DNA of 14,732 nucleotides from Isohypsibius dastychi. Lineage: Eukaryota > Tardigrada > Eutardigrada > Parachela > Isohypsibiidae. Positions 1-8,336 of the stretch are shown here, one piece after another. Where the stretch lies: assembly GCA_034696485.1 (NCBI GenBank), contig JAQIWT010000825.1:1-14732 (forward strand), given 5' to 3'. Position 1 is the stretch's first letter. The number at the start of each line of letters is the position of its first letter. Under the pieces are notes generated by a model. That model was given only the letters and a program-made list of their open reading frames with translations. It did not search any database and was not told the DNA's origin. The position numbers and the translations under genes are program-made.

Positions 1-1215
1 TTTCTGACCCTGATTGCATATGGTATGACATTGGGGAACAGTTGCTTTGAACGTCTCGTTCGATCTCGATGGTTGCATGCTGTGTAGCTCCATTGTGCTT
101 TTGGCTTTGTTGGACGAGTTAGTCAACGTCGTCAGCCACTGAATCTGCATGAGCTTGTTTGGGGCGCGGTAATAATAAAGTCGGCCTGTCGTGCATCGTC
201 TAAGCTCCAGATTGCAATTAGCTGGAATCTGGAGATTTGGTGCGCCCATCTGCGTTTCGATCGGCGTTGCTGGAACGTGGATGTCCAGTTCGCGTAATTT
301 GAGTGTGTTGAGGAGATCGTGGCACTTCTGAAAAAGAGCTAATTTGGTTTTCAGATAGTTTAATTTGTGAAAAAAAATTCCTTGTATTTGATCGGACACG
401 CAATTCGTTCAAAATTATTCTAGAAATATTCTGGAAATTTACAGACACTTTTAGCTGCGTAGCATGTTTTACGTGCTGAGCTTCAGTTGTACTTTGCTTT
501 TTGCATATTCCTCCAAGATGAAGTCGTTGTACAAGATCCAGGTAACAGCCTGCCAGCGATTGAATTTGAATCCGCGCATATTCCTTGACTGCTTCTTCTC
601 GACACACCCTCTTAGTACAACCTCCCGTTTTTTGGATACTGTTGAGCCTGTGCAGATCTTCCCAGAAGGGATGGTGGTCAATCGGGAATCAGTGGGGTGT
701 GGTGATTTTGCACCGATTAAACTCGGTGGGAGTGGTTTTTGCTCGAAGTTTTGAGAAACGACTCTCAATATGTCCAACCACGCTCTTGCTTCTTCGGCCG
801 TTCGAAACTGGACTACCCAAGCTATCTTTCTTGTGTGTCCTGCGGTCTCGTCCATGACTTCCTCTGTTAGTTTCAAGTGCGTTTTCTTTGGCATCACGCT
901 GACTTGTACTGAACGTAGATCATGAGGCTTCAAGTGCATTTTGTCGTCCTGTTCGTTTTGCTGGGTGAGTGGAATGCATAGTTGTCGACCGATACATGCA
1001 TCGGGCAGAAGACGCCACAGGACCTGTTGCTTGTTCAGTCTGATATTTTCACAAGTTTGCGTCTCGAAGACCTGCGCCTCAATAAGTGTTGCAAACGGTG
1101 GAGGGTGGGTTGATTTAAGAAATGAGGGGAACCACTTGAGATCAGAGAAATGTGCTTGGCCTGTCTCTTCATTATCACCGCTTTCCAAGCCATGTTTCGT
1201 TGTTCGATCATACAT
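1..1215 (-). CDS. PH-domain protein, 5' part (3' end beyond window)
   Basis: Proposed exons are 1215-493 and 327-1, joined in phase 0 across a 165-nt intron (donor GTACAA, acceptor CTCTTTTTCAG). The lower exon stays open to the window edge, so the C-terminus is missing. Residues about 137-151 (WVVQFRTAEEARAWLDIL) look like the last strand and C-terminal helix of a PH domain. From about residue 199 a second PH-like unit begins with a strand containing GCVEKK, then a basic loop, RW, and NDFILEEY. It continues in the next exon with LKLRELDI and LYYYRAP and ends in a Trp-containing helix (IQWLTTL). PH domains usually bind phosphoinositides or proteins at membranes. The first ATG in the open frame is at 1215. 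A possible splice acceptor (GATTTCAG) lies just before it, so an upstream exon cannot be excluded. The domain call is by pattern only, and I cannot name a subfamily. Confidence 0.6.
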
Positions 1216-1227
1216 GACTGAAATCAC

Positions 1228-1525
1228 TCAATGAAACAACGCATACAATGCTCGTGTTTAACAAAAATGTCTAGTAGCGTCTAGTTATTGTTGCATGGCA
1301 AGCGTTTAATTATCTCGCCATGTTTCGTTTGATATTTGATACAACACAAACTCTGGATCGCAGGTTATAACCGCTTATCTAGAAATGAGTGCAAGCTTGA
1401 TCGCATAGAGAGAAACCGCGGCCAGGGTGAAATATGATAGCTGCGGTAGATAGTCGGTACCTGGAAGCCTTCTTGCGATTTATAACTATAACTCTGGGAA
1501 CTTGTGCACCTTGTATACAACATGG
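1228..1525. other. intergenic gap between globin 1 and the PH gene
   Basis: About 300 bases without a gene, between the stop codon of globin 1 and the first ATG of the PH-domain gene, both on the minus strand. It must hold the globin 3' UTR and the PH-gene promoter. A minus-strand ATTAAA (plus-strand TTTAAT at 1305-1310) could be the globin polyadenylation signal. I see no other structure. Confidence 0.4.
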
Positions 1526-2537
1526 TTATTGAGAAACAGTGTCATCAATGACTTCTTCGGTTTCTTTGGGAGCTTCTTCGGCTGCAGGAGCCGCTGCGAT
1601 TTGTTGAATTCTCTGAGCCGCTAGTTGGTTCTCCTTGTGTCTTGCTTCGTCAGCTTCGGCTGTCATCCCTTGAACTATTGTATTCATGATCTGTTGCAAG
1701 AACTGTTACTGAAGTCTGCGCATCAAATTTGAAGTATCGCATCACCATTTGCAACATTTTGTTCCAAGCTTGCTTGTGAATTTGTCCAAAATTGTGTCCG
1801 AGTTTGAAAGCCAGAAAATCCAGGGTTATTGCGTGAAGCGTCTGGAATTAGGGGAATTGTTCCCGTGTGCTCACTTCATGTTCCTGGTTTTGAGATTTTA
1901 AAATATTCTGAACATTACCGTGAACTGGTCTGGTGTCATCCCGCGTTTAGCATGATTTCTTCCTGTCTAGGAGAGCCTTAGTTAATTTAAGACCGCCCTG
2001 ATTCGATTTTTCTAAGTGTTCCTCAGTCTTGCCTTCATCAAAAGTGAAGCCAGGACGTCTGGGTCTCCGAGGTTATCTAGAATAACCGCGGTGATCAAAG
2101 CATCCAGTGATTCGTTCAACAGGTGGTCAGTTACCAATTAAAGCAGTCAGGGCACTGCAAAGCAATCTTCAGTCAAGGCTCCATTGTTGTCTGCTCTTCA
2201 GGTGAAGAGGAACTCACTGCATGACTTGAACGGAATGAGCTCGCAGTTTGTGACTTTTCCCGATATCTTGTAGCCTGATATCTTTTAGACTTTCAAATGA
2301 ATCTTTGTATTCGGGATATCTGCTAAAGTACCTGGAAACACCCATCTTTCTGTTTTTGTTATTTGTTGGACACAAAAGCAGATTATACCTTACAAATAAC
2401 TCTACGCCATTTCCCTTAAGGTCACGATAAATGAGTCTCCAGTTATCTTGTATAACCCGTCTTTCTCGTTCGCAAAGACCCGTGACTTTATCGGGAGGGT
2501 CTAAAACGGCCGCACACACGCTGGCCCGACTGCCCAT
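1526..2537 (-). CDS. Globin 1, N-myristoyl-type, seven exons
   Basis: Exons: 2537-2389, 2331-2218, 2154-2135 (20-nt micro-exon), 2076-2033, 1966-1919, 1841-1746, 1702-1526. They total 648 nt, or 215 residues, and all phases agree. The protein should be a haem protein binding O2 or another diatomic ligand. It has an A-helix Trp (QDNWRLIY), the CD1 Phe in DSFES, a distal E7 His at residue 82 (RAHSVQV; codon 2237-2235) and a proximal F8 His at residue 114 (GRNHAKRG; codon 1954-1952). The E7-F8 spacing of 32 equals that of neuroglobin and is longer than in vertebrate beta-globin. The H helix (KQAWNKMLQM) runs into a Glu/Ala-rich tail of about 40 residues. The MGSRAS start fits the N-myristoylation pattern, and Cys8 could be palmitoylated as in globin X-type membrane globins. 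Introns at B12.2 and G7.0 match the classical globin positions. I am sure it is a globin; the subfamily is inferred. Confidence 0.9.
1967..2032 (-). other. GC-AG intron in globin 1
   Basis: The donor is AAG|GCAAGAC and the acceptor CTCTCCTAG, giving 66 nt in phase 0. Only this splice joins LASLLMK to TGRNHAKRG in one globin frame. Reading straight through meets a stop within ten codons. Confidence 0.8.
2135..2154 (-). other. 20-nt micro-exon of globin 1
   Basis: It is flanked by TTTGCAG upstream and GTAACT downstream. It supplies the end of a His codon, then ALTALI, plus one base of the next Asp codon. With it, the E helix reads VMHALTALIDNLGDP, which aligns without gaps to VMHALKYVVENAANP of globin 2. 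Skipping it would shift the frame. Confidence 0.8.
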
Positions 2538-3204
2538 CCTTTGCTCACGTTTCTATTGCGCGGTTCGCAGCCGCCATTGAATCAGCTGCATATTAAGTTT
2601 CCGTGGTACCTTAGCAAGCCCAAAATGGTACTTTTTGCAAACCAAGCAAGAACGAGCGAAGCCTCTCGGGTGTGCGGATATTCCGCCAGTGGAGCACGAC
2701 TTGGAACACCCGGAAGATACATTATCAGTCTGAAATAAAGTTTTACCTTCAGTGTGAAAAGGCGTGGTTGAACCTGATTTTCGAAATTTGTTCTGTTAAT
2801 TGCTGAAAAATATAACTCTTTAATGTCGTGTTTTTGTCTTGTTCTAGCTCCGGATTCTGCACAAAAACCAGATGTTCTTGTTAAGCAGGATGAAATATTC
2901 AAGAATTTGGATCGGCAGTACCACGCCGCTCGCCTTTCGACACACACCCAGCGAGGAGTGGGGCTTGGCTTTGGTTCATTTAATAATTGAATTTCTTGTT
3001 TGAACTGTTTCCAAGCGTGTTGTTTTTCATTTTCCGCCACTAGTTGTTGTATTTGGTCAGTGGTTCTGTTTCTGACCGCGTTGCGAGTGAGCCTTTGACT
3101 GCACTCGATGAAGCGGTCCAGTTTCTTTGGGTTGCGTGGCAAACCGGAGTTAGATGATGTCTTGAAATGAACTGTTGGTGTTTCCGGGAAGCTTTGTTTT
3201 AACA
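2538..3204. other. gap between globin 1 and calcineurin B starts (shared 5' region)
   Basis: Globin 1 (minus) and calcineurin B (plus) are divergent, so this stretch of about 670 bases should carry both promoters and 5' UTRs. I could not assign a TATA box or other known promoter element. It is almost entirely overlapped by a long minus-strand open frame that is listed separately. Confidence 0.4.
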
Positions 3205-3235
3205 ATGGGAAACGATTTATCTTTCGAGCAATCAT
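2582..3235 (-). CDS. Unrecognised 217-codon ORF
   Basis: An uninterrupted minus-strand frame runs from an ATG at 3235 to a TGA ending at 2582. I recognise no family. Residues about 1-100 are basic and polar and rich in Arg, Lys, Gln and Asn (for example DQIQQLVAENEKQHAWKQF, helix-like). The rest is mixed, with a hydrophobic stretch near the C-terminus (SLVLAWFAKSTILGLL). It ends 44 nt before the globin 1 start codon on the same strand, and its first ten codons overlap the calcineurin B start antisense. It is not the shadow of any coding exon except over those bases. It could be a small lineage-specific protein, part of a spliced gene, or chance openness. The length makes it worth recording, but no homology supports it. 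Confidence 0.3.
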   Translation of the reverse strand: MIARKINRFPLLKQSFPETPTVHFKTSSNSGLPRNPKKLDRFIECSQRLTRNAVRNRTTDQIQQLVAENEKQHAWKQFKQEIQLLNEPKPSPTPRWVCVERRAAWYCRSKFLNISSCLTRTSGFCAESGARTRQKHDIKELYFSAINRTNFENQVQPRLFTLKVKLYFRLIMYLPGVPSRAPLAEYPHTREASLVLAWFAKSTILGLLRYHGNLICS

Positions 3236-3714
3236 CGATATTCGACCCTGATCAGGTTAGGCGACTCTATCATCGCTTCCTAAAGCTTGACGCTGACGGA
3301 AACGGATATATATCTGTTGAAGAATTCATGGCATTACCACAAGTTCGAGCCAATCCGTTAGCAGTGCGCGTCATGGAAGTTTTCGATCGCGATAACAATG
3401 GAATGATAGACTTCAGGGAATTCTCGCAGGGCATGACATTTTTTAGTTCGAAAGCCAACACTGACCAGAAACTTAGAGTGATTTTTAATGTCTACGACTT
3501 GGACCGAGACGGATTTATTTCTAACTCTGACTGCTTCAAAGTGCTGAAGCTGATGGTGGGGGAAAATCTCACGGATGTTCAACTACAGCAAGCAATCGAT
3601 AAGAGCATAATATACCACGACAGAGACGGTGATGGGAAACTGTCGTTTCCGGAATTCAAGGCAACCATCGGTGCACTTGGAAATCAAGGAGAAAAGCTGG
3701 GTGTTAAACTTTAA
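3205..3714 (+). CDS. Calcineurin subunit B-type EF-hand protein, intronless
   Basis: A single exon encodes 169 residues, about the length of animal calcineurin B (about 170). Calcineurin B is the Ca2+-binding regulatory subunit of the Ser/Thr phosphatase calcineurin. I chose the ATG at 3205 over one 30 nt upstream because it gives MGNDLS, the myristoylation start typical of the family (MGNxxS), and has AACA before it. The four EF-hand loops are residues 29-40, 61-72, 98-109 and 139-150, each starting with Asp. Loops 1, 2 and 4 end in Glu at position 12, while loop 3 ends in Asp. The family phrases LKLMVGENLTDVQLQQ and DGDGKLSFPEF are present. The absence of introns in a gene-dense, intron-rich setting suggests a retrocopy or intron loss. 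The frame is intact, so it is probably functional. It converges on globin 2, with stop codons 37 nt apart. Confidence 0.93.
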   Translation: MGNDLSFEQSSIFDPDQVRRLYHRFLKLDADGNGYISVEEFMALPQVRANPLAVRVMEVFDRDNNGMIDFREFSQGMTFFSSKANTDQKLRVIFNVYDLDRDGFISNSDCFKVLKLMVGENLTDVQLQQAIDKSIIYHDRDGDGKLSFPEFKATIGALGNQGEKLGVKL

Positions 3715-3751
3715 CTACAACTGCGTTGTTCGAAGATCAAACGCTGTACAA

Positions 3752-4664
3752 CTACGATGCACCGCCAACATCATCAGTTTTCGCCATCCCTTCTTGCGGC
3801 AGGGACACTTCAGCTTGAACTTCGGGCTGCGCAATATTCGCATCCACAGATTCTTCAACAAGGTTGGAGTCTGGTTCAGCAGCAGTAGGCGCAGGTGGTG
3901 GTGCATCGATAATTACCGACGGGGTTACGGTGGGGTCCGGTGAAACAACACGTGGGAAATCATCGGCCTGGAAATCTTCGATATCAATCCTGGGGAGGTT
4001 TCCCTCATCGTCACCGTTTTGCTCTCCTTCGAGAGCCCGAGTGGAATCTTCCATCGTGGCGGGATTGACTGTTCTGGACTCCAATTCGTCTGCTCTTGTG
4101 GGTGGCGGTGGCGGAGGAGGCTCACTCTGCGGTTGTGATTTCGTGGTTCCGTCAATGCCCATTTGAATCTGATCCAGAACAGTAAGATGCAGATGCCTCC
4201 ATGCTTCCACGGTTTTTGAGTCAAATGTTTTGATACTACGGCTTACTCCGTATTCTATCCAAGCATCGAACATCCACTTGAAATGAACGAGCTGTATGCC
4301 GTATTTAATGTGGCTCTGGCCGACTCTGTTTAGTAAATCTTAAAATTGTTGCGGATTGGCGGCATTTTCAACGACGTACTGAAAATATGGAAAAAGCGTA
4401 TTAAAATTGAGTTGATCGATGATGATCAGGAATCAGGAATGATTGTACTTTTAGCGCGTGCATTACAGTGACGGCGTGTGAGCACATCGAGTTAGCCTCG
4501 GGAGGTCCGCTCGAATCAAACTTCGCAGATAATTCGGGGTATTTTCGGAAGAAGTGTTTTGTGAAAAAATCTGTTCCTGTGTCTTTCAGACTTTTGGAAT
4601 AATAGACCCAATTCCAGGATTCTCTGATGCGATGAAGTTCATCCAGTGACAAAGTGTTGGCCAT
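3752..4664 (-). CDS. Globin 2 with long C-terminal tail and an in-frame TAA
   Basis: Exons 4664-4449 and 4378-3752 are joined in phase 0 by a 70-nt GT-AG intron. There are 280 codons, with TAA at codon 85 (4342-4340). The globin fold is clear: A-helix RESWNWVYY, CD1 Phe in SAKFDSS, E7 His 63 (CSHAVTVM), F8 His 95 (GQSHIKYG), and an H helix beginning EAWRHLHL. The E7-F8 spacing is 32, as in globin 1, so the TAA occupies a genuine codon position and is not an indel. After about residue 147 comes a tail of about 133 residues with a seven-proline run and many Asp/Glu, predicted disordered. The B12.2 and G7.0 introns of globin 1 are absent. I chose the start MANTLS because it sits directly before helix A; it has no myristoylation signal. 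The TAA could be a disabling mutation, a sequence error, or read-through. The long open frame after it argues against an old pseudogene. Confidence 0.75.
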
Positions 4665-5055
4665 ACCGTGAAAAAAATCAACTGCGAATGCCGTGCTATC
4701 CAAAACAATCGTCAGAATATTCGTTAAGTGCCCGATAAAAAGTATTTCGTAGTCGAGTATCACAGATGTTCTTACTATCAACACTCATTAGACGTCACTG
4801 CTCGTATGTGAGTCGGTGGTCGATTTGCAATCGAAACTGGTGCGCGAACTTTTGCCGGTGCGGCAGTGTAGACGTTCTGTGATGACGCGAGCAATCGAAT
4901 CACAGTTCTTAGAAGGCTTCGCAGTTCGAATTACTTTTGTATCTGTTGATATTCTTACCAGTATACGAAGTTCTCAAAATCCTTTCTCGAGGAGTGCGTG
5001 CTGGAATTAAGTTATCTAATTTTATCCTGGCTGTTCATCTCCTCTTTCCACCAAA
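4665..5055. promoter_or_regulatory. Divergent intergenic region, globin 2 / RFX
   Basis: The two genes start back to back 391 nt apart, so this stretch should hold both promoters. I see no TATA box or RFX X-box. A near-palindromic CRE-like motif (TTAGACGTCACTG) lies at 4788-4800, and a half-site TGACG near 4882. These are motif matches only. Confidence 0.35.
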
Positions 5056-8000
5056 ATGGATGACCTACTTGCCGACATCGACATGTCAGATCGAGATTTC
5101 GCTTATTCGGCCAACAATGAGTGGGACAATTGGTGGACGCAGAATGGTTTGGGTGAGTTTCTTTTTCGGAAAGCCGGGGTTGTTTTATCCCATTTTCCAT
5201 CTGTTGCAGAAACGCCGAACATCCCCAATCACCTACACGAAATGCCCGAACAACTTCCAGGCATCATGGACCATCACACCGCGGATAACCTACCGTTTGC
5301 AACTGCATATGGAGGCAAGTTCTGATTGGTCTCTCTGCTTTTCTTTTTTTGTGATATTCCAGAGATTGTGAGTTCGTTCTATTAAGTTTATCACAGATGA
5401 CTGGTTTGCGGAACAGCTGTCCAACATTCCGATGCTTGCCGAGAGTGGTGGGAATAACGAAATTATCCAAGTCAACCAAGATGCGGCCGATGGGACCGGT
5501 TATGTTCTGGTTGCCGATCGGGAACTCGCAGCTATTCTAGGTGGTCATGTTGACAAAGATACGGTAAGATCTAGACATCTTTTTTTTAGGTTTATGCTCC
5601 CTGTTGAAAACGTGCTTCCAGATCTATTGGCTTCTTGCTAATTTCAAGCTGGAGCGAAACGCTGTCATGCCCCGTGGATTCCTGTACAGCAAGTATGAAG
5701 CTTTCTGTGCTGCCCATTCCAAGCCTTTGATGAATCAAGCCTGTATGGGAAAGACTGTCCGGGCGCTATTTCGGGGCCTTGAAACTCGCAGGCTAGGCCG
5801 TCGGTAAAATATACATCTCCTCTTGTACGTTTGTTTTGAAATGCGAAGAGTGGTTTCTTTCAGTGGAAAATCAAGATATCATTACATCGGGCTAGCCATC
5901 CACCCCGATGGGGAATTTGCCGGAATGGTGCCGATAGAACCAGAGGAAGTCACTAATGAAGTCACAGAGGGAGAACGGAAACGGAGAAGGTCAGTGGTTC
6001 ATGTTCCCAATTTTAGGTGTATAAAGGCAAATTATTCCTTCAAAACTGATAAAAAGGCTGTCAACTATGACTTTTTGATTGTAGCACGTCACAGATATGC
6101 ACAGTCAGAACTCTTATTTACGCCTGCGATAGCTGACACTTGGTTTTTTCTTACAGAACAACATTGGCGTCAAAAAAGATAACCGAGAATCCTCTCGGAA
6201 AGCAGTTTGAAAATCTTGAGCCAGATAACCGTCTAGGAGCTGCACTGGATCAGCTGGACAAACTCCTTACTGTCCGTCGGAATAAACACATCCTACCTTT
6301 CTTCCTGCGGAAGGACGAAGGCTTATACAACAAACTCCCGTTTGAGGAAGACCCTCTACCCGAAGGTCTGACAAGGAATGACATCTTGTTTCTACTACAT
6401 GACCTGCGAGTTCACCTTGCTGTACGTAATTTTGATTTCATGATACGGGTTAGTTTTATGGATGCTTATTATTTAGCTTATAGGCCATTGTGCCATAAGT
6501 GGAGTCATCACCGCGATCCCAAATATTCTTGAGAATTTCTGGATCACACAATGTCCGAGGTATATGTTCCAAAAGTTGCATCATGCACGATTCTTCAGTT
6601 TAACTCTGTTTCAGTCTGCAGCTCGCCGAAAATTTCGACCGAATCAAGTTCGACATTGCACTCCAGTGGAAACCATTTCTTGACCTAGTCGGCTACGCTT
6701 ATGTTGAGCTATATGGAGCGCTAATCGAGCATTTTATCCCGAAGCAAGACAAAGCGTTGAACAGTAAGAAGCGCAGCACAGAATGATTTTCCTTATGCGG
6801 CAAAGGCTCTTCTGTTTAAGGTCAGCTTCTTGACTTTGTCTACGAGTTTGCCTCCAAATATTGCCCGTGGGTCAAAGCTGTCTCATGCAAGCTTCCCCCT
6901 AACGTCCACTTGACAGTGGTGAGTTTGTCAGGAAAACCATGTTGCGGACTGACGTTTGATTTTCGCTCTTTTTTCAGAGCGCAGCTGCCGTTACTTTTAC
7001 GCAAGCTTTGAAGCAAATGGTGGTGCTCAACAGTTCATTGGGGCTGGTAGATCTAGTAGAACGCGACCGTTCCAAGGCGGCGATCATAGCCGAAGGATTT
7101 CGCGCTCTTTCCAGCCGTTTCTGCGTGGTAAGAATGCGACTGAAACCGTACCAGATCATTCTTAAGTTCGCTGGGTTTTCTTGCAGATTTGCAATGTGAC
7201 CAATTCAGAAGAGCAGCTGATTCTGGCAGTGCAAAATCTGATCCTCATGGAGTTCACGGCCTCAAATGACTACATGCTGCAACGATGGCGAGGATGGGTT
7301 CGGAATATTATTGAACTCAAACTGGAGATCATCGAATGCACCGCAGTTAAAGTGGACCCCCGAGAACTGCTGACCATGAAAGAAAGGGGTCTGGCCGAGC
7401 TGCGCTTCATCTGGATGGGTGTCATGTACGCTGGTTATTTTCAGAACCATGTCTGAATCTGATCGATATTTTACGCACTGAACTTGCAGGACTGAAATGC
7501 AGAAAATTGTGGAAAGATCGGGAAAAGACTATTCTATGCCGATGACTTTCGTTCTGACGTATTTCATGCACTGCGTTAATTTTGCCCTGGACAACGCTCA
7601 GGCAGCGTTACATCGTAAAACTCTGCTTCAATATGGCTTTGAAGTGAGTCTGACGTAGTGGTTGTTTGTTCATATTGAACGGTGGATTTACAGGTCGCCA
7701 AGAAGTCTTTGGTGGAGACAGATTATCTAACCATGACTGCCACTCCAAACTACGAAATCTCCTTCTTCACCAATCGACTGATCACGAATGTCGACATCAA
7801 CGTCTTTGACTTTCATTTTTTCGGAGGATTCGAAGAGCTGCGTGGCCTGATTCATACTCCGAATTTCGCCTCGATATCTCGGTTAGATGACGCGCTGAAT
7901 TGCACCATGTCGATGCCGTATGATGAAGACAGACACGCAACTGATGAACTTATGGATCTGGAAAATGGGAATGTATTTCGAATGGACGATTTTATTTCCC

Positions 8001-8107
8001 AACTGGGTGGAAATGGAGATATGGGTATGGGGGAGGAAATTACGCTGCATTATGGTATCGAACACAGTGACCATGAAGTGATGTCGTCATACATTCGTCC
8101 GGTGTAA
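5056..8107 (+). CDS. RFX-family winged-helix transcription factor, 13 exons
   Basis: Exons: 5056-5152, 5210-5314, 5397-5563, 5622-5803, 5864-5989, 6157-6421, 6477-6559, 6615-6763, 6821-6918, 6978-7127, 7187-7425, 7490-7643, 7694-8107. They total 2229 nt, or 742 residues, and every junction phase agrees. RFX proteins bind X-box DNA and in animals activate ciliary and other genes. The DNA-binding domain spans residues about 124-200: IYWLLANF, then MPRGFLYSKYEAFC, MGKTVRALFRGL, the hallmark TRRLGRRG, and SRYHYIGL (RFX consensus SKYHYYG). A basic patch (ERKRRR) follows near residue 225. Residues about 260-650 resemble the conserved B, C and dimerisation regions: helical, with ILENFW, DFVYEFASKYCPWV and ALKQMVVLNSSLGL. 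The N-terminus is acidic (MDDLLADID), as is the C-terminal tail. Length is close to human RFX2 and RFX4. Exon 2 ends at a GC donor. I am certain of the family but not of which vertebrate RFX is closest. Confidence 0.93.
5315..5396 (+). other. GC-AG intron in the RFX gene
   Basis: The donor is GGAG|GCAAGTTC, the common GC-donor consensus, with acceptor TTTATCACAG. It is 82 nt and carries phase 1, joining AYG to GDDWFAEQL. No GT donor in the right phase is visible nearby. Confidence 0.7.
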
Positions 8108-8336
8108 TTTGTATCCGGAATTATCGAACTCCTGTTTTCAACTTTGACAGAAACGATGAAGCCAATCAGAACGACGAATTCTAGGTTGAGCTAGTGTGAT
8201 TTATTTTTCTCGAAGACTGGTATTTATGATCAAGAACTTCCTCAATATTTTCAAGTCATTAAAATCGATAAAATCAAGGTCACTGAAAAGGTGTTTATGA
8301 CATTGACAAGGTGCATAAAACCTGATGATCCATAGC
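8108..8336. terminator. Shared 3' region of RFX and DNAAF6
   Basis: The two convergent stop codons lie 229 nt apart. A plus-strand ATTAAA at 8258-8263 could serve RFX. A minus-strand AATAAA (plus-strand TTTATT at 8200-8205) could serve DNAAF6. If both are used, the two 3' UTRs overlap antisense by roughly 50-90 nt. The signals are short, so this is tentative. Confidence 0.4.

Noticed and set aside
218-607. 129-codon minus-strand open frame across the PH gene intron
   Set aside because: It runs through the proposed intron in another frame and lacks PH features; the phase-0 splice gives a coherent domain.
3864-4166. Glycine- and serine-rich plus-strand frame
   Set aside because: It is the antisense of the proline-rich globin 2 tail; the poly-Gly run mirrors the proline run.
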